Of a stretch of 64,000 nucleotides of DNA, positions 44,270-57,584 are shown piece by piece. The notes below the pieces were generated by a model that saw only the letters and a list, made by a program, of their open reading frames with translations, was not told where the DNA came from and did no database searches. The stretch is from Corbicula japonica. Taxonomy: Eukaryota; Mollusca; Bivalvia; Venerida; Cyrenidae. The DNA is taken from contig JAZAYU010000013.1 in the NCBI GenBank assembly GCA_038501625.1, positions 3,658,001-3,722,000 on the forward strand. Reading direction: 5' to 3'. Numbering within the stretch: the first letter of the stretch is position 1; each line of letters opens with the position of its first letter. The position numbers were made by a program, and so were the translations under genes.

Positions 44270-44970
44270 ATAAAAGTTACAGTAACTATTACATCAACTA
44301 TGAAGCTATTTCCAGAGCACTACTACGTACATGCATGTCACATTGTCTTTTGTTCTATTTACAGATTTTTAAAAATTAGAATACATGTACTATTATGCCT
44401 ATCTATTTTGAGATTTATATTAAAGAAATATCAGTGAAATAAAAGGAAAAGCAAATACCATTAATGTATTCTTTTTTTAATATTTAAACAGCAAATGTGA
44501 GCAATGAGCTAATAATTTTGTCTTCATTGAAATCTGACATTTTCCTTTAAAAACAGCTAACCCACTCAAGAGTTTCATGACATTACAATCATCCATTCAT
44601 CATGAACCATCTATAAAATAATAAAACTGACATGATTTTCAATTGATAATTAAGAAAACCTGAACATCAACTTAAAGAAAAACCAAGTAGTTCCCAATTA
44701 ATGGGCTAAAGAAAAACCATAATATTCCCATTAAATAGGCTAAAGTAAATTAATACATAATGCTCCAAGTTATATAACTTGAGTTTAAATACATGCTCAA
44801 AACCCAAACATTTTTTTCTTTCATTACAAGAAAATAAAACTTGGTAATAAGTTAATTTGGTACAGCATCACTGTGCTTTTAAGAAATTCAAATAAACCAG
44901 TTTTAGCTGTTTTAATCAGTAATTTCACTCAAAGGCTTTGAGAATGAAACAGAGTTTAAAGCATGGAGTT

Positions 44971-47900
44971 GCTCAATGCTGAGAATGTTGCAGGCCATAT
45001 TGAATGTCAATGTTGAGAATATTGCAGGCCATATTGAATGTCAATACTGAGATTATTGCAGGCGATGTTGAATGTCAATGTTGAGAATATTGCAGGCCAT
45101 GTTGAATGTCAATGCTGAGAATGTGGCAGGCCATGTTGAATGTCAATGCTGAGAATATTGCAGGCCATGTTGAATGTCAATGCTGAGAATATTGCAGAAC
45201 ATGTTGAATGTCAATGCTGAGAATATTGCAGACCATGTTGAATGTCAATTCTGAGAAGATTGCAGGCCATATTGAATGTCAATGCTGAGATTATTGCAGG
45301 TCATGTTGAATGTCAATGCTGAGAATATTGCAGGCCATGTTGAATGTCAATGTTGAGAATATTGCAGGCCATGTTGAATGTCAATGTTGAGAATATTGCA
45401 GGCCATGTTGAATGTCAATGTTGAGAATATTGCAGGCCATGTTGAATGTCAATGCTGAGAATATTGCAGGCCATGTTGAATGTCAATGTTGAGAATATTG
45501 CAGGCCATGTTGAATGTCAATGCTGAGAATATTGCAGGCCATGTTGAATGTCAATGCTGAGAATATTGCAGGCCATGTTGAATGTAAATGCTGAGAATAT
45601 TGCAGGCCATGTTGAATGTTAATGCTGAGATTTATGCAGGCCATGTTGTAGGTCAATACTGAGAAATTGCAGGCCATGTTCACCGTTAATGCTGAGAATA
45701 TTGCAGGCCATGTTGAATGTCAATGCTGAGAATATTGCAGGCCATATTGAATGTCAATGTTGAGATTATTGCAGGCCATGTTAAATGTCAATGTTGAGAA
45801 TATTGCAGGCCATATTGAATGTCAATGCTGAGATTATTGCTGGCCATGTTGAATGTCAATGCTGAGAATATTGCAGGCCATGTTGAATGTCAATGCTGAG
45901 AATATTGTAGGCCATGTTGAATGTCAATGCTGAGAATATTGCAGGCTATATTGAATGTCAATGCTGAGATTATTGCAGGCCATGTTGAATGTCAATGCTG
46001 AGAATATTGCAGGCCATGTTGACCGTCAATGCTGAGAATATTGCAGGCCATGTTGAATGTCAATGCTGAGAATATTGCAGGACATGTTGAATGTCAATGT
46101 TGAGAATATTGCAGGCCATGTTGAATGTCAATGCTGAGATTATTGCAGGCCATGTTGAATGTCAATGCTGAGAAGATTGCAGGCCATGTTGACAACCAAC
46201 GCTGAGAATATTGCAGGCCATATTAAATGTCAATGCTGACAATATTGCAGGCCATATTGAATGTCAATGCTGAGTTTATTGCAGGTCATATTGAATGTCA
46301 ATGCTGAGAATGTTGCAGGTCATGTTGAATGTCAATGCTGAGATTAATGCAGGCAATGTTAAATGTCAATGGTGAACATGTTTCAGGCCATTATGAATGT
46401 CAATGCTGAGAATATTGCAGGCAATGTGGAATGTCAATGCTGAGATAATTGCAGGCCATGTTGAATGTCAATGCTGAGAAAAATGCAGGCCATGTGAAAT
46501 GTTAATGCTGAGAATATTGCCGGCCATGTTGATTGTCAATGCAGAGAATATTGCAGGTCATGTTGAATGTCAATGCTGAGAATGTTGCAGGCCAGGTTGA
46601 CTGTCAATACTGAGAATATTGCAGGCCATATTGAATGTCAATGCTGAGATTATTGCAGGCAATGCTAAATGTCAATGGTGAACATGTTTCATGCCATGTT
46701 GAATGTCAATGCTGAGAATATTGCAGGTCATGTTGAATGTCAATGCTGAGAATATTGCCTGTCATGTGAAATGTTAATGCTGAGCATATTGTAGGCCATA
46801 CTGAATCTCAATGCTGAGAATATTGCTTGTCATATGAAATGTTAATGCTGAGCATATTGTAGGCCATATTGAATGTCAATGTTGAGAATATTGCAGGCAA
46901 TATTGAATGTCAATCCTGAGAATATTGCAGGCCATGTTGAATGTCAATGTTGAGAATATTCCAGGCCATACTGAATGTCAATGCTGAGATTATTGCAGGT
47001 CATGTTGAATGTCAATGCTGAGAATAGTGCAGGCCATATTGAATGTCAATGTTGAGAATATTGCAGGCCATATTGAATGTCAATGCTGAGATTATTGCAG
47101 GCCATGTTGAATGTCAATGCTGAGAATAGTGCAGGCCATGTTGAATGTCAATGTTGAGAATAGTGCAGGCCATGTTGAATGTCAATGTTGAGAATAGTGT
47201 AGGCCATGTTGAATGTCAATGCTGAGAATAGTGCAGACCATGTTGAATGTCAATGCTGAGAATGTTGCAGGCCATATTGAATGTCAATGCTGAGAATATT
47301 GCAGGCCATATTGAATGTCAATGCTGAGAATATTGCAGGCCATGTTAAATGTCAATGTTGAGAATATTGCAGGCCATGTTGAATGTCAATGCTGAGAAAA
47401 GTGCAGGCCATGTTGAATGTCAATGTTGAGAATAGTGCAGGCCATGTTGAATGTCAATGTTGAGAATAGTGCAGGCCATATTGAATGTCAATGCTGAGAA
47501 TATTGCAGGCCATGTTGAATGTCAATGCTGAGAATATTGCAGACCATGTGGAATGTTAATGCTGAGAATATTGCAGGCCATGTTGAATGTCAATGCTGAG
47601 AATATTGCAGACCATGTTGAATGTCAATGCTGAGAATACTGCAGACCATGTTGACTGTCAATGCTGAGAATATTGCAGGCCATGTTAAATGTCAATGTTG
47701 AGAATATAGCAGGCCATGTTGAATGTCAATGCTGAAAAAAGTGCAGGCCATGCTGAATGTCAATGTCAATATAACAGGCCATGTTGAATGTCAATGCTGA
47801 GAATAGTGCAGGCCATGTTGAATGTCAATGTTGAGAATATTGCAGGCCATGTTGAATGTCAATGTTGAGAATATTGCAGGCCATGTTGAATGTCAATGCT

Positions 47901-50020
47901 GAGAATATTGAAGACCATGTTGAATGTCAATGCTGAGAATATTGAAGACCATGTTGAATGTCAATGCTGAAAATATTGCAGACCATGTTGACTGTCAATG
48001 ATGAGAATATTGCAGGCCATGTTGACTATCAATGATGAGAATATTGCAGGCCATGTTGAATGTCAATGCTGAGAATATTGCAGACCATGTGTAATGTCAA
48101 TGCTGAGAATATTGCAGACCATGTTGAATGTCAATGCTGAGAATATTGCAGACCATGTTGACTGTCAATGCTGAGAATATTGCAGGCCATGTTAAATGTC
48201 AATGTTGAGAATATTGCAGGCCATGTTGAATGTCAATGCTGAGAAAAGTGCAGGCCACGTTGACTGTCAATGTCAATATTACAGGCCATGTTGAATGTCA
48301 ATGCTGAGAATAGTGCAGGCCATGTTGAATGTCAATGTTGAGAATATTGCAGGCCATGTTGAATGTCAATGTTGAGAATATTGCAGGCCATGTTGAATGT
48401 CAATGCTGAGAATATTGAAGACCATGTTGAATGTCAATGCTGAGAATATTGAAGACCATGTTGAATGTCAATGCTGAAAATATTGCAGACCATGTTGACT
48501 GTCAATGATGAGAATATTGCAGGCCATGTTGACTATCAATGCTGAGAATATTGCAGGCCATATTGAATGACAATGCTGAGAATATTGCAGACCATGTTGA
48601 ATGTCAATGCTGAGAATATTGCAGACCATGTTGAATGTCAATGCTGAGAATATTGCAGGCCATGTTGAATGTCAATGCTGAGAATATTGCAGACCATGTG
48701 GAATGTCAATGCTGAGAATGATGCGGCTATGTGGAATGTCAATGCTGAGAATATTGCAGACCATGTTGAATGTCAATGCTAAGAATGATGCGGCCATGTT
48801 GAATGTCAATCCTGAGAATATTGCAGACCATGTGGAATGTCAATGTTGAGAATATTGCAGACCATGTGTTATGTTTATGCTGAGAATATTGCAGGCCATG
48901 TTGAATGTCAATGCTGAAAATATTGCAGACCATGTGTAATGTCAATGCTGAGAAAATTGCTGACCATGTTGAATGTCAATGCTGAGAATATTGCAGGCCA
49001 TGTGGAATGTCAATGCTGAGAATATTGCAGGCCATGTGGAATGTCAATGCTGAGAATATTGCAGGCCATGTGGAATGTCAATGCTGCGAATATTGCAGAC
49101 CATGTGTAATGTTAATGCTGAGAATATTGCAGGCCATGTTGAATGTCAATGCTGAGAATATTGCAGGCCATGTGGAATGTCAATGCTGAGATTATTGCAG
49201 GCCATGTTGAATGTCAATGTTGAGAATATTGCAGGCCATGTTGAATGTCAATGTTGAGAATATTGCAGGCCATGTTGAATGTCAATGCTGAGAATATTGA
49301 AGACCATGTTGAATGTCAATGCTGAGAATATTGAAGACCATGTTGAATGTCAATGCTGAAAATATTGCAGACCATGTTGACTGTCAATGATGAGAATATT
49401 GCAGGCCATGTTGACTATCAATGCTGAGAATATTGCAGGCCATATTGAATGTTAATGCTGAGAATATTGCAGGCCATGTGGAATGTCAATGCTGAGAATA
49501 TTGCAGACCATGTGTAATGTTAATGCTGAGAATATTGCAGGCCATGTTGAATGTCAATGCTGAGAATATTGCAGGCCATGTGGAATGTCAATGCTGAGAT
49601 TATTGCAGGCCATGTTGAATGTCAATGCTGAGAATATTGCAGACCATGTGGAATGTCAATGCTGAGAAAAGTGCAGGCCACGTTGACTGTCAATGCTGAG
49701 AATATTGCAGGCCATGTTGAATGTCAATGCTGAGAAGAATATCGCAGGCCATGTTGAATGTCAATGCTGAGATTATTGCAGGCCATGTTGAATGTCAATG
49801 TTGAGAATATTGCAGGCCATGTTGAATGTCAATGCTGAGAAAAGTGCAGGCCACGTTGACTGTCAATGCTGAGAATATTGCAGGCCATGTTGAATGTCAA
49901 TGCTGAGAATATTGCTGGCCATGCAGAATGTCAATGCTAAGAAGAATATCGCAGGCCATGTTGAATGTCAATGCTGAGAATTTTGCAGGCCATGTTGAAT
50001 GTCAATGCTGAGAAAAACTG
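44971..50020. repeat. 5-kb minisatellite of 34-bp units (about 148 copies)
   Basis: The unit is TTGAATGTCAATGCTGAGAA followed by TATTGCAGGCCATG, exactly 34 bp with rare indels (a short unit near 47760 and 48270, ACAGGCC after GTCAATGTCAAT). Common variants are GTTGAG for GCTGAG, GATTATT for GAATATT and AGACC for AGGCC. Blocks recur: the pair of TATTGAAGACC units with flanks is seen near 47911, 48418 and 49300. Because 34 is not a multiple of three, frames recur every 102 bp, which explains the 60-68-codon frames on both strands. It lies in the large GRK intron. Confidence 0.95.
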
Positions 50021-50179
50021 CGGCAAGAAAAACAGTGTTTCTTTTTGAAACTAAAAATTGCAACAACACTCTTTATTTAAATCAAATCATTTGAACACTA
50101 TTTATTATGTAAAACCTCAATTCGATTTAATTACACTAACTTTTCAACAGTGATTAAAGCAGGCTTTTGTGCATGTTAT

Positions 50180-50342
50180 ATCCCATAATTATGTAACCAA
50201 TGTAGATCTAGATCTGCTTGCACATCCATGGAGTCTGATCACATGCACTGTTCACTTTTAGATTTTAAGATTAAGATTATTTTGGTTTTTTTATATTCTA
50301 ATTTCTGACCAGGAAGTTTACTGTGTATATTCAGATAAGACT
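50180..50342. repeat. Family A repeat, degraded
   Basis: ACCAATGTAGATCTAGATCT, a spacer TTCTAATTTCTGACCAGG, then an eroded arm. Confidence 0.6.
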
Positions 50343-50555
50343 TATTAATGAACAAGCCAAACTAAGTATCTATCATGGTTTCACATAAATAACCTTTTTC
50401 CACAGTGACTGTTGGACAAACTTTGACAATGGCATACAATCATAAAAATATTTATCAATCAAAAATTAATTTTTTATTACAAAATTGCAATTTGTATGCA
50501 GGATTTGTTTGTTGCTTTATAAAACCACATAACATCTTTTAGAATTTGACCAGGT

Positions 50556-50697
50556 TCCAAGGTTACAAAATTGAGATTTGAAACCAGTCTGAAATCTCAA
50601 GCATCTGATTTGCTGAAATGGCAACTGGTGGCCATTTCAGCCAATCAGATGCTTGAGATTTGAGAAAGGTTCCATGCTCAGTTTTATAACCTTGGGC
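50556..50697. repeat. Family B palindrome, complete
   Basis: TCCAAGGTTACAAAATTGAG to CTCAGTTTTATAACCTTGGG; centre ATGGCAACTGGTGGCCAT. Confidence 0.85.
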
Positions 50698-51937
50698 TCA
50701 GTTTGTGCTGAAATTGGTCTGTTCAAAACCTTACTCAGTTGGTGGCTGTTAATTAGGAGAAATATGGTACACATTAACACACTATAAGCTCTTCTCATAA
50801 TCTCTCTATCAGACAGTTTTATTTGCAAAAATTGTTGAAATTTTGCTATTTGCTTAAGAAATAAAGTAACTCTAATCTTCAAGAAACAATGCAATTAAAA
50901 CAACCATAAACTCCAATTTCTCAAGAAAGATTGGACTGCACAGAGAGGAGCAATACAATAAAAATAATGAACATATTCCCCAGGCTCATCATCTCACCGC
51001 TGATTATGAGGCTAAATTCAAAGCTGGATATTTCCCCCAGAATCTAGAATGCATTTGTTGAAGCAATAGAACGTGCAGAAGTACTAAAAAATGTGCTCCA
51101 CTAAGAGAGAAAAGAAAAAAAACACTATGCATTATATTAATATTTTTATGAAAATGCTCTTCGATTTTCTATCTTAGTCTTAAAGTTATCCATTCTGAAA
51201 TGAATCAGTGTCAACTCAATGGTTTGGTAGAAGTTGTATTCTAACAGGAAAATTGCTTAGAAAGAACAATATAACTAGAACTAGTGCTTTATTTCTGCAA
51301 TGGGGTTGGTCAATGGGGATTGGGTTTAAGATGAGTTGGTCAGAACAACTTCTTATAGAGTAAAGGGTCTTGCACATTACAGCATTATTTGAAACTGTTT
51401 TACCTATATCTGACCTTTGAGCTACTAGTATTTAAGTATGACATTGACCTTGAAGCAAGGAAGCTGCATGTATTGCAGACATCATTGTCATCTTAACCTG
51501 ATGAATATTTGTCATTAGTTATATGAAAATATATAAAACAGTTCTGAAACAAAATAATTTGTACCAATTTTGACCTTTGACTTCTGTGATCTTAGCATTG
51601 GCTTTTAAAAGTGTGTCAACTATGATGAACATTAAAATTTTGTGCCATGTTATTGTAAATCTATATTTACAATTACATGGCATAAATGGTAAAAAATATA
51701 AATATGGAGCAGAAAGAAATAAGTTTACTTATTATTTAGCACTTTGACCTCTACAACCTTGGACAGTCTTTTGTTGAACACTTCATGAAACAGTTTCACA
51801 GTGAAAACTTGTGCCAAATTATTTTGATTAGAAGATACAAAGCATAGAGCAAATCCAACAAGTCATCCAACAAGTCAGTCATTATTTCTTCTGAGTATAC
51901 CAGCCTTCAATACTCTTCGAGATATGCTAAAATCCAG
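50698..51937. other. Intron stretch with faint repeat traces
   Basis: 51400-51790 has scattered TGACCTTTGA and ACATTGACCTTGAAGC phrases, like an ancient TGACCTTGA array. The rest shows nothing. Confidence 0.45.
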
Positions 51938-52183
51938 TTAACCCTTTCCTCCATAGACACACCTTTATTGCGTGGATAAACAGTGTAAATCCAGATCAGC
52001 CGACAATCTGTGCCGTCTGATCAGGATCTAAACTGTTTGGTGTTTTATTCAATAGGTTATTTCTTACCGAAATGCAACCAGTGCAGATCCTGATCAGACG
52101 GCACAGATGTGCCAGCTGATCTGGATCTACACTGGTCGCACATGCGTAAAAATGCGTATATAATTATGGAGGAAAGGGTTTAA
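51938..52183. repeat. Family A repeat, complete (type II then type I)
   Basis: TTAACCCTTTCCTCC to GGAAAGGGTTTAA. The type I hairpin is near consensus: CAACCAGTGCAGATCCTGAT opposite GATCTGGATCTACACTGG. Confidence 0.9.
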
Positions 52184-52800
52184 GTTTGTTATCTTATCGT
52201 TTCTAGTATAACTACCACTGCAACTAGAGTTCTGCATACAGAAGAAATATAATAATATAATGCAGGATCTCCTACTTGCCTACCCCACCCTAACTTCATT
52301 TGTAGGGCGTATAAAACTGTAGACTGTAGCAACAGTGCAAGATTGTAATAGATGAACCTGTAATATTTGTAGACAATACAAGTCATTCGCAACCTAAATC
52401 AAATGATTTAACACAGTTTCTACTGCAATAAATCATGCCTTGTGCATAGAAGCAATTACATGCCTATCAATCTGAAACTAATTTAGGGCTAAAATCAATC
52501 TAGCTGTTAAAATTTTAAAGTAAACTGTTATAAATTGATAATGCAATTTGCCTGGAGTGGTAGACTATTGAATTATGTATCAGGACGTCGGCTTTGTCAC
52601 TTAGAATTGCAAATCAGCAAAAGAACTGCCAGAAAATATCAATAAAAGGCACTGATCTAGTTATTTTAATGGGCATACCTTCCATGAGAGGTGTTTTATA
52701 TGGTCAGGTCTGTACAGAGCTGTGGACTCCCAACTTGTGAACTGGTTGGAAAACAAAAATCTGCTTTCATAGTAGGATTGTTTCCCACTTAAAGACTTTT

Positions 52801-52981
52801 TAACCCTTTACTCCAAATATATAGAGAATATTTGTTTTTACCAGTGTAAGATAGAAATATATTTCACCGAGTGAGATCTGGAATTCGTATTTTCACGAAT
52901 GGCAGAGTCAAACACCGAACTGTTCAGATCCTGATTAGATGGCAGGTATGTGACAGCTAAACTGGATCTACAATGTTCACC
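52801..52981. repeat. Family A repeat, disrupted
   Basis: Terminus TAACCCTTTACTCCAAATAT and, 90 bp later, TTCAGATCCTGATTAGATGG with AACTGGATCTACAATGTTCA. Confidence 0.55.
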
Positions 52982-53501
52982 TGAAAACTGAAATTATAAC
53001 AACCCTTACCCCCACCCTCTCACCAATATCCAATGGGTTACATATATGGTGTTCCTCTGTTATGGGAGGTATCACAACTTCATGCAGCTGTTGACATAAC
53101 CAAAGCTCACAGTTCAATGTTGGATGCGAGTAAGACAAAACTGCAGCAAAATGCCAAAATTATCATTAAGGATATATGTGCCTCTACTTAATTATGGTTG
53201 AGCACAAATCCATGCATATCTTGGCCAATTTTCTTCAATATGTAACAAACTTCCAGCAATACAATTAAGTATAATTAACACATTAATTATAGTTGAATAG
53301 CAATAGAAGTATAAACAGCTGGCGCAGGTCAATTAACACATGCTTCCCAGTGGTTCAATAAAGTCATGGATGTTTGAAATACCATTAAAATACTCCTACA
53401 CACAACAATCAAGAAACTTTATACCGAAATTGATAATCACCAGTCTGTAGTTTAGGAAAGCCTATACTATTCACTTCATCCTCTCTTAAAATTGGTATTC
53501 A
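52982..53501. other. Intron stretch, nothing recognised
   Basis: AT-rich sequence without assigned repeats. Confidence 0.45.
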
Positions 53502-53713
53502 TAACCCTTTCCTCCTAAGATACACATTTATTGCATGGGCGAACAGTTTAGACCAGATTAGCTGGCACATCTGTGCCATCTGATCAGAATTTAAACTGTT
53601 CGCTGTTTGATTCGTTAGGTTATTTCTGACCGAAATGCGACCAATGTAGATCCTGATCAGACGGCACTGGTTGCACATGTGTAAAAAGATGTATATATGG
53701 AGGAAAGGATTAA
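53502..53713. repeat. Family A repeat, complete with shortened second hairpin
   Basis: GCGAACAGTTTAGACCAG opposite AATTTAAACTGTTCGC, with TTTA/TAAA on both arms. The type I half lacks one arm section (GGCACTGGTTGCAC). Confidence 0.85.
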
Positions 53714-54562
53714 AGAGAGCGGATGCTGTCTGTATGCCTGCATGTGTTCTCATTGTAAGCCACTTTTCAAATGTATAAACGTAATTTTAATTGGATGTAT
53801 TTTCTGTTAATTTGTCTATCTTCATTTCTATTTTGTTACAAAAGTCAAAGAGCTTCTTGAATGGTCCCCTCTTTATATTGCATTAGAAGCCTGCAGGGTA
53901 GTGGTTTTATATACACCGAAGGAACTTGTTTAAAAAATCTATTTGCCACCTGGGTACTGCTTTACGAGGTGTCATGTAAGTATCTAACCACCGATTATGG
54001 ACAGAATCTCAATCCATGTCAGATTGTCATTAATCTTTTTTCTCCACAAAACAATTACCAATCAGATTTTATGTTGTTGGTCACACAGCTTTTACTGCAA
54101 CTTCTGAAGGGAAAAAGAAATATTGAAGGGCCCTACTCGGAATCTTTTCCCAATCGGGTAATCTGGAACTCAAGACTAAGAAACTGAAAGTAAAAGTCAA
54201 ACCAACCTTCACAAAAAGATGCAGAAATCATCTCAACTCTGTTGTCATAAGCAATATTATTGATAAGTTTGATGAAGAAATATTAGGAAATGGCAAAAGG
54301 ATAACCAATATAAAGTTTCTGTGATGGATAAACCTGCGGACAGACAAAACAATCACTATGCATTCATATTTCTTTGAAAGGGAGACACAAAAATTTAATT
54401 AGACCAGTAGCAATGACAAATCCTTTCTGGCTACAGAACTGCATATACATTGGTAGTAATGAAATATACTTGAATGACACTTCAGATTTGAAGAACCACA
54501 GTAATTTTGGTTGGCTGTATGCAGATGCTATCCATGATAAATGATATGTGGACTCCCATGTA
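53714..54562. other. Intron stretch, nothing recognised
   Basis: Holds a plus-strand frame of 108 codons (53861-54187) that shows no recognisable domain, no repeat origin and no neighbouring splice logic. Confidence 0.4.
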
Positions 54563-55770
54563 CAGTGGAGCTCCGCTATATCGCGATCCATTATATCGCC
54601 ATCCGCTAAATCGCAAAATCCAATATAACGCGGTCGATCCGTGGACCCGTTTTTTTCCCCATAAAATGATCCTCGGACAGAAAAAAATAATATTTTTTTC
54701 TGGCTGAACGAATATTTAGAGACGAGAAGTTTTATTTAAAGAAAGATTGTCAGAACATTTAGATACATGTACATTAATTAACACGTCCATAAACGTAAGC
54801 CGAGAATAAGTCAACACCCGCAGACGTTTCTTCCTTTGAAATTTCTGCTTACCTTTGTCAAGCAATTAACTCCATAGTTGTTAAATAAACATCCTATTGT
54901 TGTATAATTAACAAAAAATGCGATGGCTTCACAAATAGGGGTGAAATAGATTATTTGAAATAGATAATTCGGCGCAAGTCCGGTAATGCAGACACAAAGT
55001 TTGAAACACAACCTGATCAGAAATTAGCAATAATTATACTAGATACGCTGTCAATCAAACAATCAGAGCTGATTTAGAAATGAAATCAGCCAAGTTTGTT
55101 GATGGGTTGAAATTTTTTTGTACAATAGCGTCGATCGATATTTGAGAGGTACCCATTGTTTCAAGTTGACGTCGGTGTCTTTGATGTTAAATACACAAGC
55201 ATGACACTGACATTTTAAATCAAAACGGTAAATAAACAGGCGTTGAACAGGTGTTCATAGCAGTTAAACTTGATGATTTTAGTCAATGTATATGTATCAT
55301 TTCTTGGATATTTTATGGGCAAGTATTAGAGTGATTAAAAATATATGTCGTTCACTTTATTTCTTACTCGTAATAAAAATTATGAGCATCAGACTTAAAC
55401 ATCGTAACTTAAAATGCACTGTCAGGAATTTATGTCGTTCATATTAGTCTGTGTTATTTAATGCGACGATGCTCTGCGTTTTACTGGAAGAAGAAATGTT
55501 GTTTTCGTTGTCCCTTTTTTAAGAGGCTGAAAAAATTATTTTGGTAAAATAATTTTGGTGTCGGATGACTTAAGACAAAATACCGATAAAACGTAATAAT
55601 AAATAACTGTGTACATGTATTATAATGCTTATCCAGGGTAACATTTAATCCGCCATATAAGGACTTATGATTAGCGTAAGTTCCTTTGTCCCCCCCAATA
55701 TCGCGGTTCCGATAATAACGCGGTTTGATGGTCTGGACCCCACGGACCGCATTATATTGGATCTCCACTG
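54563..55770. mobile_element. Pogo-like element, non-autonomous, 1.2 kb
   Basis: Left terminus CAGTGGAGCTCCGCTATATC, right inverted terminus CAGTGGAGATCCAATATAAT. TA lies on both sides (54561-54562 and 55771-55772). Subterminal ATATCGCG and AACGCGGT repeats and GTGGACCC / GGACCCCAC occur near both ends. No transposase frame. Same family as 20088-21562. Confidence 0.82.
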
Positions 55771-55995
55771 TATAATTATATACACTAAATATATCTATGT
55801 ATATATATAATACTTTTTTTTGACTTAACAGCAAGAGGGCCATGATGGTCTTTAGTGTTTACCTGAAGACATTAATACCACCTAATAAGAGAACAGTTCG
55901 TAAAATAAATTTGTGTGTTGTGTAATATTATAATGACATCTAGACATATACAGGGTTGTGCAGCCCTGGTCGCCCATGTGATATAAAGAGAATCT

Positions 55996-56136
55996 ATCAT
56001 TGGTATTCGGCGAAGATCGAGGTATCCCAACCCGAGGGTAATGCTTTCCAGACGGAAACGAGGCTGTGCCGAGTTTCCGTCTGGAAAGCATTGCCCGAGG
56101 GTTGGGATACCGCGATCTTCGCCGAATACCAATGAT
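55996..56136. repeat. GC-rich hairpin, arms of about 64 bp
   Basis: The left arm ATCATTGGTATTCGGCGAAG, GGTATCCCAACCC and GCTTTCCAGACGGAAAC pairs with GTTTCCGTCTGGAAAGC, GGGTTGGGATACC and CTTCGCCGAATACCAATGAT around a loop of 13 bp. Few mismatches remain, so it is young or maintained. A 165-codon minus frame (55872-56369) crosses it and looks incidental. Confidence 0.88.
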
Positions 56137-56143
56137 TGATTAT

Positions 56144-56947
56144 TTTTCTCACTTACTTCTTGAAGATTTAAATAAAATTCTTTAAAATTAAAAAAAAAAC
56201 GTAAGAATTTTAGAGAACTATTTCTTTTGCGTAACTTCCAGTAGGAACGGTAAATCAGCCACGAATACACAGTCCTGTCAAAGTTTATCACCCCTAACAT
56301 GAAGGCCTTCAACAAAACAATATCGTTACAAAATTTTATAAAAGAAAGGAAAAGAATCGTTTTTTTCATTTGATGAAAACAGCTGGTTCATCCGTTGAAA
56401 ACGGATAACGGATCTGCGATTTTTAAGGTCATTCGTGATTTCGTCACAATTCAAAATAAAAAAAAATGAATTGTACATACCAGTTGAAATATCCCGATGA
56501 AACAGTAGTATATTTCCTATTTTATTTTCCATTCACTTTGTTCGTAGATCCTGATGTTTAACGAAGCTCGCAACAGCGGTATAAGAATGAAACACTCTAA
56601 AAAAAGTAGCATTTTCACACTCATACCACGATAAACACTTCCAAGTTCCAGCGTTGAGAATTTAGCAACCTCCGAGTGTATACTTTCCAAATGATTTTTG
56701 AAATAAATCCTGATAAAACAAAATCAACAGCTTGCTCTGTTCGTTAAATTACGTCACATAATAAACTTAAATGACGTAGCAATAAGCATCATGACGTAGT
56801 CTAAATCAATAATGAAAGTGCTCAATTAATACGGTGCGCAATAATACGAAAGTACGCGAGCACGCGGAGTGTTAGATAAGCCCATGCGAGATAAGGAAAT
56901 CTCACACGGCTAAAAATAGAGATTTTTCTGTCTAGTAAGTGAGAAAA
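56144..56947. mobile_element. Possible TIR element next to the GC-rich hairpin
   Basis: A perfect 14-bp inverted pair, TTTTCTCACTTACT (56144-56157) and AGTAAGTGAGAAAA (56934-56947), bounds about 0.8 kb. Inside are three TGACG motifs (56750-56800: TTACGTCAC, ATGACGTAG twice). With the hairpin it may be one element of about 0.95 kb. No transposase. Confidence 0.45.
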
Positions 56948-57584
56948 GTTGTATCTATGCAGTAATGGGATGGTACTGGACTCAGCTGATACTGCCTATG
57001 AGGTTATATAGGGTGTCTCATAATATCTGTGTTTATAAGAAAGTGATATAACAATATTTGGTATATTTGTACACCATTGAGTTTTGGAATTCTTTAATCT
57101 TTCACCAAAGAAATCTTTAGAACCTAGTTTAAACCCCCACTGGCAAATTGTTTTGCCACTGACCATTCCGTTCCAAGGCGATAACCTCTTGGGTTCTCAC
57201 TTTCATTAATTGTTTGTAGTGTCTATTTTTTAACTGATAATTGTAATACCATGCTCTCTTCTCTCTACTTTTTGGCTATGTGGGGAGTAGTGTCTGCTGC
57301 ATCTGGCAATTACTGATATGCATATTTCACCTATTTATATTTCACTATCCAACAAACTCACTACATTATTTCAGTTGTGCTGTCATACGATTGTCTTCAA
57401 TTATAATGGCAACTTTTGAGAAATAATTAATGTCAATGTCCACAAAGTGGCAATGGCAAAAAATCCCCTTCTATAGGTTGACCAAGCTAAATTGGCGATG
57501 TTTATAATTATTTATAGATTGTAAACAGGGGTTTAGGCAAATTTGCGCATTAAAAGTACTATTTTGCCTTTTTGTATCACATCG

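Noticed and set aside
44971..50020. CRISPR-like array or repeat-rich protein gene
   Set aside because: The units are contiguous with no unique spacers, the genome is eukaryotic, and frames only persist because 3 x 34 bp lacks stops in places.
51400..51790. Further TGACCTTGA array
   Set aside because: Only scattered, non-periodic matches remain; reported as a faint trace rather than as an element.
53861..54187. 108-codon plus-strand frame as a possible intronic gene
   Set aside because: No recognisable motif, no promoter or splice context, and the length is within chance expectation for the window.
55872..56369. 165-codon minus-strand frame
   Set aside because: It crosses the GC-rich hairpin and AT-rich flanks. 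The open frame through the hairpin can arise from its mirror-image arms, and no family resemblance was seen.
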